Source: Candidatus Pygmaiobacter gallistercoris
GTDB lineage: Bacteria > Bacillota > Clostridia > Oscillospirales > Ruminococcaceae
Direction of reading: 5' to 3'
NCBI GenBank assembly: GCA_019113125.1
Contig: DXIA01000065.1
Span: forward strand, 1-5,481
DNA length: 5,481 nucleotides
Shown here: in pieces, positions 1 to 5,343 of the stretch
How positions within the stretch are numbered: position 1 is the stretch's first letter
Layout: each line of letters begins with the position of its first letter
Position numbers and translations under genes: made by a program
Notes under the pieces: model-generated
The model's input: the letters and a program-made list of their open reading frames with translations, nothing else
Databases searched by the model: none
What the model was told of the DNA's origin: nothing

Positions 1-177
1 CACTTTCTCCATCCAAAATTCTGGGGCAGAACTGCAGGGCACCGTAAAAAGGTCGGTTTTGATGCGGGTGCAAGGAAAAGCACCGAAGGCACCCTTTGTG
101 GTTGTCGAGGTGGTTTGACGCCGCAGCCGCGCAAAAGCGACCTTTTTACGGCGTTGTTTTCTTATCCTGACACACCT
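1..177 (+). repeat. Dispersed intergenic repeat, copy A (left end may lie outside the window)
   Basis: This stretch is homologous to 2166-2359 in the same orientation. Shared blocks, in order: 10-32 is identical to 2175-2197 (23 nt, containing the small palindrome TTCTGGGGCAGAA); 51-67 matches 2237-2253 at 14 of 17 positions; 90-107 matches 2254-2271 at 16 of 18; 112-169 matches 2294-2351 at 55 of 58. Between the blocks each copy has its own insertions. In copy A one of these holds GGTGC/GCACC arms (67-71 and 80-84). Similarity continues weakly leftward to base 1, so the element may start before the window. No coding capacity is convincing. The alternating conserved and variable blocks suggest a non-autonomous or structured-RNA element; its nature is not known to me. 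Confidence 0.8.
41..152. repeat. Long imperfect inverted repeat inside copy A
   Basis: The left arm at 41-71 pairs with the right arm at 123-152. The core CCGTAAAAAGGTCG (42-55) is the exact reverse complement of 138-151. Over the 21 nt of 41-61 versus 132-152 there are two mismatches, and pairing continues toward the loop with a one-base gap. The loop is about 51 nt. Transcribed from either strand this would fold into a stem of roughly 30 bp. In copy B the left arm has drifted (about 14 of 21 matching over the same stretch) while the right arm is kept. Confidence 0.7.
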
Positions 178-335
178 TTCGGGCCCCGCCTTTTTTTGCG
201 CCCGGTCCACCCCGCTCAGCCCGCGGGCGGCGACGGATCCCGGCAGCCTTTGCCCTTTTTTGCGCCCCGCCCCCAAAAAACTATACCGATTTTGTATCAT
301 TTTTTCGCAAAGGGGCTGTACGCGGCCTTTTTCTG
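178..335. other. Non-coding spacer with paired T-run motifs
   Basis: This GC-rich stretch separates repeat copy A from the sufC promoter. It holds two near-identical 15-mers, CCTTTTTTTGCGCCC at 189-203 and CCCTTTTTTGCGCCC at 253-267 (14 of 15 identical), and a perfect palindrome GCCCGCGGGC at 219-228. A related CCCTTTTTTG occurs just after copy B at 2368-2377. A frame is open through here into sufC, starting at a TTG at 115, but it has no ribosome site and no protein-like composition, so I regard it as untranslated. Confidence 0.5.
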
Positions 336-344
336 TGTTATAAT
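336..344 (+). promoter_or_regulatory. Extended -10 promoter of the sufCB operon
   Basis: A perfect TATAAT (339-344) is preceded by TG at 336-337 with one intervening base, which is the extended -10 arrangement recognised by the housekeeping sigma factor. At 17-bp spacing the -35 position reads CTGTAC (316-321), a poor match, as extended -10 promoters tolerate. Transcription should begin near 351, giving a leader of about 52 nt before the sufC start at 403. No known iron-sulfur or iron regulator site was recognised. Confidence 0.7.
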
Positions 345-353
345 AGCAGAGGA

Positions 354-376
354 CCGGGGGCCTTGTGTTCCCCCGG
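354..376 (+). promoter_or_regulatory. Leader hairpin upstream of sufC
   Basis: CCGGGGG (354-360) and CCCCCGG (370-376) form a perfect 7-bp all-GC stem around a 9-nt loop. It lies right after the predicted transcription start and ends 14 nt before the GGAGGT ribosome site at 391. It could protect the 5' end of the mRNA or affect translation. No T-run follows, so it is not a terminator, and it matches no riboswitch that I recognise. Confidence 0.45.
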
Positions 377-402
377 CACACAGGAATCCAGGAGGTACCA
401 GT

Positions 403-1140
403 ATGCTGGAACTTAAAAATATCTCCTTCTCGGTGGAGGACGCGCAGCGCACCGGGCGGGACATCCTCGACGGGATCGATCTCACCGTCGGGGACAACCA
501 GTTCGTGGTCATCACCGGCCCGAACGGCGGGGGCAAATCCACCCTCGCGAAGATCATCATGGGGATCGAGAAACCCTCCTCCGGCCGGATCTATCTCGAC
601 GGGGAGGACATCACCGACCTCTCGGTCACCGAGCGGGCGCACCGGGGCATCGCCTACGCCTTTCAGCAGCCGGTCCGGTTCAAGGGGCTGACGGTCAGCG
701 ACCTGGTGGGGCTCGCGGCGGGCAAGGAGCTCGGCCGCGGGGAGCTGTGCGACTATCTGACCGAGGTGGGGCTCTGCGCGCGGGACTACATCGACCGGGA
801 CGTCAACGCCAGCCTGTCGGGCGGCGAGATCAAGCGGATCGAGATCGCGATGGCCCTCGCCCGGGGGGCCAAGCTGACCCTGTTCGACGAGCCGGAGGCG
901 GGCATCGACCTGTGGAGCTTTAACCACCTGATCGCGGTCTTCCAGAAACTGCGGCAGAAGACCCGGGGCACCTCGCTGATCATCTCCCATCAGGAGCGGA
1001 TCCTCGACATCGCGGACGAGATCGTCATCCTCGCGGCGGGGCACATCGTGGCGCGGGGCACCAAGGACGAGGTGCTGCCCAAGCTGCTCGAGACCGGCTC
1101 GAGCGTCAACTTCTGTGAGGGAATGGAGGTGCGCAGATGA
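403..1140 (+). CDS. sufC: SufC-type Fe-S cluster assembly ATPase (SmsC-like)
   Basis: ATPase subunit of a SUF-type iron-sulfur cluster assembly complex; it acts in the cytoplasm and drives conformational change in the SufB/D-type scaffold rather than membrane transport. The 245-residue product is a single soluble ABC nucleotide-binding domain with no membrane segment. Visible motifs: Walker A GPNGGGKST (39-47), Q-loop FQQP (87-90), signature LSGGE (138-142), Walker B ending in DEPEAGID (162-169) with catalytic Glu163, and switch His196. The FDEPEAGID form and the length are typical of SufC. The start is ATG at 403, with GGAGGT at 391-396 and 6 nt spacing; the frame stays open upstream without an RBS. 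The stop overlaps the next start (ATGA), so translation is probably coupled to the scaffold gene. Family assignment is firm; placement in the minimal SMS subtype rests on the partner gene. Confidence 0.93.
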   Translation: MLELKNISFSVEDAQRTGRDILDGIDLTVGDNQFVVITGPNGGGKSTLAKIIMGIEKPSSGRIYLDGEDITDLSVTERAHRGIAYAFQQPVRFKGLTVSDLVGLAAGKELGRGELCDYLTEVGLCARDYIDRDVNASLSGGEIKRIEIAMALARGAKLTLFDEPEAGIDLWSFNHLIAVFQKLRQKTRGTSLIISHQERILDIADEIVILAAGHIVARGTKDEVLPKLLETGSSVNFCEGMEVRR

Positions 1141-2057
1141 ACAGCACAACCGAAGAACTGCTGCGGATCGTCGCCGACTGGAAGGGGATCCCCGACAACA
1201 CGGCCTACAACATCCGGGAGGACACCGGCTGCGCCGGCCGCCACTCGACCGAGCATGTCAAGATCGAGCCGAAGACCGATAAGCCCGGCATCGACATCCG
1301 GGTGCTGCCCGGCACCCGGGGCGAGATGGTCTATATCCCCGCCTGCGTCACCCACAGCGGGGTGGACGATCTTGTCTACAACGACTTCTTCATCGGCGAG
1401 GGGGCGGACGTGACCATCGTCGCCGGCTGCGGCGTCCACTCGGAGGGGGAGGAGGAGGCCCGGCACAACGGCATCCACCGGTTCTTCCTCGAGAAGGGGG
1501 CCCGGGTGCTCTACCTCGAAAAGCACATCGGCACCGGCAACGGGTCGGGCGGGCGGATCATCAACCCGGTCACCGACGCGACCCTCGCCGAGGACGCCTA
1601 TATGGAGATGGACACCTCCCAGATCGGCGGGGTGGACTCGACCATCCGCAAGACCACCGCCCTGCTCGGCAAGGGGGCGAAGATGGTGGTCAAGGAGAAA
1701 CTGCTCACCGAGGGGGTCCAGAGCGCCGAGAGCGACTTTGTCATCACCCTCGAGGGGGAGGGCAGCGGCGCCCACCTGATCTCCCGGTCGGTCGCAAAGC
1801 AGCACTCAAAGCAGCTGTTCCGCTCCCGTCTGATCGGGGAGGCGGCCTGCAGCGGCCACTCCGAATGCGACGCGATCATCATGGACGAGGGGGAGGTCAG
1901 CGCGATCCCTGAGCTGACCGCCCACAACGTCGACGCGGCGCTGATCCACGAGGCGGCGATCGGCAAGATCGCCGGCGAGCAGCTGACCAAGCTGATGACC
2001 CTCGGCCTGACCGAGAAGGAGGCCGAGCAGAAGATCATCGAGGGATTCCTCAAATAA
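1137..2057 (+). CDS. sufB: Short SufB/SufD-type Fe-S cluster scaffold (SmsB-like)
   Basis: Scaffold on which iron-sulfur clusters are built, partner of the upstream ATPase. At 306 residues it is much shorter than E. coli SufB (495) and lacks its N-terminal domain, leaving the beta-helix core and C-terminal helices, as in archaeal and clostridial SmsB. The N-terminal third carries a conserved-looking stretch (AYNIREDTGCAGRHS, 23-37; DKPGIDI, 48-54; VAGCGVHSEG, 95-104). The C-terminal block aligns with E. coli SufB: Cys244 (in SECDAI) matches Cys405 and Glu272 (in HEAA) matches Glu434, the residues reported as essential for cluster assembly; His271 lies where SufD has His360. One subunit type could thus supply both roles as a homodimer (inference). 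GGAGGT at 1125-1130 precedes the ATG. No cysteine desulfurase, SufU or second scaffold is in the window; the sulfur source is not visible. Confidence 0.9.
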   Translation: MNSTTEELLRIVADWKGIPDNTAYNIREDTGCAGRHSTEHVKIEPKTDKPGIDIRVLPGTRGEMVYIPACVTHSGVDDLVYNDFFIGEGADVTIVAGCGVHSEGEEEARHNGIHRFFLEKGARVLYLEKHIGTGNGSGGRIINPVTDATLAEDAYMEMDTSQIGGVDSTIRKTTALLGKGAKMVVKEKLLTEGVQSAESDFVITLEGEGSGAHLISRSVAKQHSKQLFRSRLIGEAACSGHSECDAIIMDEGEVSAIPELTAHNVDAALIHEAAIGKIAGEQLTKLMTLGLTEKEAEQKIIEGFLK

Positions 2058-2120
2058 CGGCTTTTCCCAGGAGAGCCGGCGCGGCATGATTTGTCGTAGA
2101 CTTTTGGCGCAGAAAGCATC

Positions 2121-2167
2121 AGAGCGGCCCCCCAAGCCACCAAAGGCTTGAGGGGCCGCTCTTTGCA
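2121..2167 (+). terminator. Rho-independent terminator of the sufCB operon
   Basis: Arms 2121-2138 and 2145-2162 pair over 18 bp with one C/A mismatch around the 6-nt loop ACCAAA. A short T-rich tract (CTCTTTG) follows. It lies 63 nt after the scaffold stop codon. The stem is nearly symmetric, so it might also slow transcription arriving from the minus-strand operon, although there is no T-run on that side. Confidence 0.8.
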
Positions 2168-2359
2168 CCTTCTTCATCCAAAATTCTGGGGCAGAACATA
2201 CAACACCAGTTCCGGATGCTGCGTGCTCCGGAAAGAGGTCAATTTTGATACGGCACCCCTTGTGGATGTCGCGGGCAGCGGAACCGCCCCGAGGGTTTAA
2301 CGCCGCAGCCGCGCAAAAGCGGCCTTTTTACGGCGCTGTTTTCTTATCCTGCCATACCT
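2166..2359 (+). repeat. Dispersed intergenic repeat, copy B
   Basis: Second copy of the element at 1-177, in the same orientation, starting directly after the terminator stem. It contains the identical 23-nt block (2175-2197), the two short middle blocks (2237-2253 and 2254-2271) and the strongly conserved 3' block (2294-2351). Sequence specific to this copy includes TTCCGGA/TCCGGAA arms (2210-2216 and 2227-2233) and a GC-rich segment at 2273-2291. With the terminator it fills most of the gap between the two convergent operons. I see no gene in 2058-2382. Confidence 0.8.
2308..2329 (+). terminator. Terminator-like hairpin within repeat copy B
   Basis: GCCGC (2308-2312) and GCGGC (2319-2323) pair around GCAAAA, followed by C and five T (2325-2329). 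The stem is only 5 bp, so it would be weak on its own, but it has the form of a plus-strand intrinsic terminator. In copy A the matching right arm is GCGAC, which breaks one pair while keeping the T-run. It may instead be part of the element's own fold. Confidence 0.4.
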
Positions 2360-2382
2360 CATCGCGTCCCTTTTTTGTATCT

Positions 2383-2598
2383 CTATTCCTCCGGCAGCCC
2401 CTCCCGCAGCCCGTAGACCGCGTAGAGGGTGAGCAGTTGTTTTGCCTGCATCTTCTCGCTCATCAGCTGGTAGTAGGTGGCGGTTTTGGTCTTTCCCGCC
2501 GCCCGCAGCGCCGCCATCTTCGCAAGGGTCTTGCGGTAGTTCTCCTCCACTGCGGCCTGCATCTGCTCAAACCGGGCGAGCCGTTCCCGCTCCTCCAT
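2383..2598 (-). CDS. Small charged helical protein of unknown function
   Basis: I do not recognise this 71-residue protein. Residues 1-34 are highly charged (Glu/Arg/Lys with spaced Leu, Met and Ala) and should form an amphipathic helix or coiled coil. A break at AAGKTKTAT (33-41) leads into a second helical stretch (YYQLMSEKMQAKQLLTLY, 42-59) and an acidic tail. There is no signal peptide, membrane segment or metal-binding motif. It is the last gene of the minus-strand operon, overlapping the SGNH hydrolase. An in-frame ATG at 2604 overlaps that gene's stop as ATGA but touches the GGAGGG ribosome site; the ATG at 2598, two codons later, has a normal 7-nt spacing from GGAGG and is preferred. 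Codon use matches its neighbours, which supports it being real. It may be a helical-hairpin adaptor, which is only a guess. Confidence 0.65.
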   Translation of the reverse strand: MEERERLARFEQMQAAVEENYRKTLAKMAALRAAGKTKTATYYQLMSEKMQAKQLLTLYAVYGLREGLPEE

Positions 2599-2600
2599 CC

Positions 2601-3305
2601 TCATCCCTCCCGCAGCCGCTCGGCCACCGCCGCCCGGATGAGGGCGCAGCGGTCGGGGTCGAGTTCTTCCGCCACCGCCGCCGGGTCCTCGAGCACCCGA
2701 GGATGGTCGTAGAACGCGATGTCCGCCCCGCGGGAGAAGTCCCCGCCGGTCGCGGGCAGCGCCGTCACGTCGCAGCCGGTCAAGACGCCGCAGAGGGTCA
2801 CCGCCTCGAGGTAGCTGCCGTAGGGGGAGGCGTGCTCCCCGTCCTTCCAGAACAGCTCAAGTTCCGGGTGGTCCTCCCGCAGCCGCTGCCAGATCTCCCC
2901 GACCGGGGCGAGCAGCGCCCCCTCCTGTGCGGCGAGGGCCCGGGCGGCCCCGGTCATCTCGGCCTGGTGCTCGGGGGCCCGCCGCTCGGCCCAGGTGGTC
3001 AGCACCACCGGCGTCGCACCGCCGGCCCGGCAGAGGGCGGCGATCCGCCCGCCGTCGGCCAGCAGCACCGCCCTGCCGGGGAACGGGTGGGCCTGCTGCT
3101 GGAGCACGCAGTAGTCATACCTGCCATACAGCAGGTTGTACCGGAGGGAAAAATACTCGTCGAGGTGCCAGCCGAGCGGCCGGCCGGAGTAGGCCAGCAG
3201 GGTGGGGACCACCTCTCCCGCCCCCGCCGCGGCACAGAGCCGGGCAAAGGTGGCGGGCATGTCGTTGAAGTAGCTGTGGCTGTTGCCGACAAATAAAATC
3301 CGCAT
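2601..3305 (-). CDS. SGNH/GDSL-type hydrolase (DUF4886-like)
   Basis: Predicted esterase or acyl hydrolase of the SGNH fold, 234 residues. Block I is at the extreme N-terminus (ILFVGNSHSYFND, 3-15), with Ser9 as the likely nucleophile. A strand-loop YDYCVLQQQ (63-71) resembles the block II region of DUF4886-type members. Block V is DGEHASPYGSYLEA (155-168), giving Asp155 and His158 as the remaining catalytic residues. The protein starts right at the first beta-strand with no signal peptide, so it should be cytoplasmic. An AAGGAG site lies 6 nt before the ATG, and the gene starts 12 nt after the flippase stop, so the two are almost certainly co-transcribed. Next to a polysaccharide flippase, a role in removing or transferring acyl groups on a glycan precursor is plausible, but the substrate cannot be read from the sequence. 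Fold confidence is high; the exact subfamily is less certain. Confidence 0.85.
   Translation of the reverse strand: MRILFVGNSHSYFNDMPATFARLCAAAGAGEVVPTLLAYSGRPLGWHLDEYFSLRYNLLYGRYDYCVLQQQAHPFPGRAVLLADGGRIAALCRAGGATPVVLTTWAERRAPEHQAEMTGAARALAAQEGALLAPVGEIWQRLREDHPELELFWKDGEHASPYGSYLEAVTLCGVLTGCDVTALPATGGDFSRGADIAFYDHPRVLEDPAAVAEELDPDRCALIRAAVAERLREG
2605..2610 (-). promoter_or_regulatory. Ribosome binding site choosing the small ORF start
   Basis: Read on the minus strand this is GGAGGG. It directly abuts the first in-frame ATG (2604-2602) but stands 7 nt, counted from GGAGG, before the second (2598-2596). The spacing favours the second ATG. The site lies inside the 3' end of the hydrolase gene, consistent with coupled translation. 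Confidence 0.6.
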
Positions 3306-3317
3306 CGGGTTCTCCTT

Positions 3318-4736
3318 TCATCCCCGCCGGCGCAGCCGGCCGAGCAGCCGCCGCGCCGTCTCGAGCAGCGGCATCAGGTTGAAGAGGGCGACGCCGGCGC
3401 AGAGCAGCCCGCACCAGAGCGGCCAGAGCGGCACCTCGGCGAGCATCAGGCCGATCTCGCCGGCGATCAGCGCCATCGTGACCGTCATCCGCGCCGGGGC
3501 GAGGTCCATCCGGATGTACCGGCGGGTGCCGACCGCCCGGATGACAAAGACGAGCAAATAGCTCGCGAAGGTCGCAAAGGCGGCGCCGTTGGGCCCAAAG
3601 CCGGGGATCAGCAGCCAGTTCATGAGGAGGTTTGACCCCGCGCCGATCAGCATGGTGACAAAGCTCTGGCCCGAGCGCATCTCGACCATATAGATGCTGC
3701 CGAGGAAGGTGACAAAGCAGCTGAAGACGGTCGCCACCACCAGCAGCGGGATGTACCGCCAGGCCTCGTTGAAGGCGGAGTCCCCCGAGAGGGTCAGCAC
3801 CATCATGATCGGCTTTGCGAAGAGGATCAGCCCGGCCGCGACCAGGAACATCAGGCTCTGGTAGCTCTGGAAGACCCGGCTGAAGAATTTTGCTCTCCCC
3901 GGCTTGTCCCGGCCGCCGTCGGTCACCGCCGACAGCTGCCAGGCCTCGGTGAAGAGGGTGGAGAAGAGCATGATGACGTTCGGGACCTTGTAGGCCGCGA
4001 CATACAGCCCGTTGGCCTCGCTGCCGATCATCGCGGTGATGAACATGTGGTCGGAGGTGTTGGTGATCCACCAGAACATGCTGGTCGGGATCAGCGGGGC
4101 GGCGTACCGCAGCATCTGGCGCAGCAGCCCGCCGTCGAAGTGGGAGAGCCGGATGTACCGGTGCAGCCGGGCGACGGTGAAGAGGAAGATCGCCGAGCAG
4201 CAGTCGGCCGCCGCCGTCGCGAGGACATAGCCGTTGATCCCCCAGTCGAAGACGGCGATGAAGAGGATGATGAAGAAGAGGTAGAGGCAGGTGTTGAGCA
4301 CCCCGTCCACCGCGTAGAGCCGGATATACTGTTTTGCCCGCACGAACTGGCTGCAGAGGTTGCGCAGCACGCTCATGATGACATAGGCGTAGAGCAGCGG
4401 GACATACCCCGACATGCCGGGGATCCGGCCGACCAGCGGCCAGCAGAGAAAGAAGATCGCGATGCCGCAGCACTCGGCCAGCAGACCGCCGGTGAAGACC
4501 GCCGCCTTGTCAAAGGCCCTGTCCAGCCCGTACCGGATGATGGCGTTCGCCACCCCGACCGAGACGACCGGCAGCAGCAGCTGGGCGTATTTGGTGATGA
4601 GATCCGCGTCCCCGAACTCGCCGAGGCCGAACATCCGGGTGAAGAAGGGCATCAGCAGAAAGGAGAGGATCTTGCTCGAGAAGGAGCTGATCGCGAACAG
4701 CAGGGTGTTCGAGACCAGCCGTTTGTACTTATCCAA
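3318..4736 (-). CDS. Polysaccharide/lipid-linked oligosaccharide flippase (Wzx/MOP family)
   Basis: Integral membrane protein of 472 residues in the MOP superfamily, polysaccharide transporter branch, which flips lipid-linked sugar units across the cytoplasmic membrane. Hydrophobic segments run along the whole chain, about 12-14 helices. The opening (DKYKRLVSNTLLFAISSFSSK, from residue 2) and the central YAAPLIPTSMFWWITNTSD (211-229) followed by GLYVAAYKVPNV (243-254) are characteristic. The C-terminus is arginine-rich (RRLLGRLRRRG), consistent with a cytoplasmic end. I chose the TTG start at 4736: it is preceded by AGGTGAT and begins exactly where family members begin. The frame extends 25 codons further upstream to another TTG, overlapping the peptidase gene, but that extension is hydrophilic and unlike the family. 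No glycosyltransferase or polymerase genes are present here, so the transported glycan is unknown. A teichoic-acid or spore-polysaccharide exporter is an alternative. Confidence 0.9.
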   Translation of the reverse strand: MDKYKRLVSNTLLFAISSFSSKILSFLLMPFFTRMFGLGEFGDADLITKYAQLLLPVVSVGVANAIIRYGLDRAFDKAAVFTGGLLAECCGIAIFFLCWPLVGRIPGMSGYVPLLYAYVIMSVLRNLCSQFVRAKQYIRLYAVDGVLNTCLYLFFIILFIAVFDWGINGYVLATAAADCCSAIFLFTVARLHRYIRLSHFDGGLLRQMLRYAAPLIPTSMFWWITNTSDHMFITAMIGSEANGLYVAAYKVPNVIMLFSTLFTEAWQLSAVTDGGRDKPGRAKFFSRVFQSYQSLMFLVAAGLILFAKPIMMVLTLSGDSAFNEAWRYIPLLVVATVFSCFVTFLGSIYMVEMRSGQSFVTMLIGAGSNLLMNWLLIPGFGPNGAAFATFASYLLVFVIRAVGTRRYIRMDLAPARMTVTMALIAGEIGLMLAEVPLWPLWCGLLCAGVALFNLMPLLETARRLLGRLRRRG

Positions 4737-4739
4737 GGG

Positions 4740-4746
4740 ATCACCT
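4740..4746 (-). promoter_or_regulatory. Ribosome binding site fixing the flippase TTG start
   Basis: On the minus strand this reads AGGTGAT, a 7-nt match to the 3' half of the full consensus AGGAGGTGAT, and sits 3 nt before the TTG at 4736. Counted from the GG of AGGT this is a normal distance. A second AGGTGAT (4812-4818 region) runs into the upstream TTG at 4811, leaving no usable spacing for that start. Confidence 0.7.
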
Positions 4747-4756
4747 GCGTTTTCCT

Positions 4757-4768
4757 GCCCCGCGGGGC
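4757..4768. repeat. Perfect GC palindrome between peptidase and flippase genes
   Basis: GCCCCGCGGGGC is fully self-complementary. On the plus strand it is followed by AA-C and six T (4773-4778), a terminator-like layout that faces against the operon. On the minus strand it is followed by AGGAAAA, so it should not stop the operon transcript. It lies in the 44-nt gap between the peptidase stop and the flippase start and might modulate mRNA processing there. Confidence 0.4.
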
Positions 4769-4780
4769 GAACTTTTTTGG

Positions 4781-5320
4781 CTATTTTACCACAGAATCCG
4801 GATTTTTCCAATCACCTGTCCGCAGCAGCGCGCGGCGGGCGCGGTTGTCCGGCATCATCCGGTCGAGCGCCGCGTGGAAGGCCGCCCCGTGGTCGGGGTA
4901 GCGCAGGTGGAGGAACTCGTGAAGGACCACATACTCCACCGCCGCGGCGGGGGCGGCGGCGAGCCGCCGGTTGAGGGTGATCTCCCGCCTTGCCGGCCGG
5001 CAGCAGCCCCACATCGAGCGCAGCGTCTTGAGCCGGATCTTCGGCATCCCGCCGAAGAGGGGGGCATACTTTTCGAGATAGGGGGCGAAGACCGCCCGGC
5101 AGACCTCGTCGGGGGGCGGCTCGGGCAGCGGGGGCGGCGCCTTCGCCCGGGCCCGCTCGATCCAGCCCGCCCGTCCGGCGACAAAGGCGTCGATCTCGGC
5201 GAGGGGCACCCTGCGGGGGGCGCTGACCGCGACGCTGCCGTCCGCCCGCAGCCGCAGGTTGAGGTTCTTCACCTTTTTATAGGTCAGTTCATACGCGATC
5301 CCACCGGCCCGGCGCAGCAT
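4781..5320 (-). CDS. YgjP-like zinc metallopeptidase domain protein (COG1451/DUF45)
   Basis: A 179-residue predicted cytoplasmic metalloprotein of the YgjP/SprT-like group. The N-terminal part (YELTYKKVKNLNLRLRADGS, 10-29, then AVSAPRRVPLAEID, 31-44) is the usual small beta domain of the family. A proline-rich linker (60-71) follows, then the catalytic part: SMWGCC (102-107), ITLNRRLAAAP (114-124) and VVLHEFLHLRYPDH (131-144). His134, His138 and His144 fit zinc ligands in HExxHxxxxxH, with Glu135 as the catalytic base. Length is close to E. coli YgjP (167) and shorter than the roughly 230-residue forms common in Clostridia. The ATG at 5320 follows a GGGGGTGG purine run and fits the family start. 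No physiological substrate is established for this family to my knowledge. It is the first gene of a minus-strand operon; the link to the flippase is positional only. Confidence 0.88.
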   Translation of the reverse strand: MLRRAGGIAYELTYKKVKNLNLRLRADGSVAVSAPRRVPLAEIDAFVAGRAGWIERARAKAPPPLPEPPPDEVCRAVFAPYLEKYAPLFGGMPKIRLKTLRSMWGCCRPARREITLNRRLAAAPAAAVEYVVLHEFLHLRYPDHGAAFHAALDRMMPDNRARRALLRTGDWKNPDSVVK

Positions 5321-5343
5321 CCGTCCACCCCCGTTTCTCCCCC

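Noticed and set aside
115..402. In-frame N-terminal extension of SufC from a TTG at 115
   Set aside because: It runs through the repeat, the spacer and the promoter, has no ribosome site, and its composition is low-complexity Pro/Phe/Arg. The ATG at 403 has an ideal GGAGGT and the family-typical start.
990..1805. Minus-strand open frame of 271 codons antisense to sufC and sufB
   Set aside because: It is a codon-position shadow of GC-rich genes, rich in Gly/Asp/Val/Leu with no recognisable domain, and it opposes two well-identified genes.
403..2057. ABC transporter pair
   Set aside because: The partner of the ATPase has no membrane segments and carries SufB/SufD motifs, so this is an Fe-S assembly complex and not a transporter.
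1..2359. CRISPR array or transposon with its own transposase
   Set aside because: Only two long repeat copies 2.2 kb apart flank ordinary genes. There are no regularly spaced short repeats and no transposase or integrase reading frame.
2245..2712. Plus-strand frame starting in repeat copy B
   Set aside because: It starts in the repeat, runs antisense to the small ORF and the hydrolase, and lacks an RBS. The similarity of its start to the copy A frame reflects the DNA repeat, not a conserved protein.
2442..3296. Plus-strand open frame of 284 codons opposite the SGNH hydrolase
   Set aside because: The product is a Pro/Gly/Arg/Val-rich shadow without motifs, while the minus strand encodes clear SGNH catalytic blocks.
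3115..4473. Minus-strand 452-codon frame overlapping the flippase gene
   Set aside because: It is an alternative frame of the flippase DNA, giving a His/Arg/Pro/Leu-rich product typical of frame-shifted membrane genes in GC-rich DNA.
4047..4901. Plus-strand 284-codon frame opposite the flippase
   Set aside because: It is a Glu/Asp/Val/Gln-rich shadow of a membrane-protein gene, with no ribosome site and no domain.
2601..5320. Novel defence island
   Set aside because: YgjP-like proteins can neighbour restriction systems, but no nuclease, methyltransferase, reverse transcriptase or NTPase effector is present. The flippase and SGNH hydrolase point to glycan biology.
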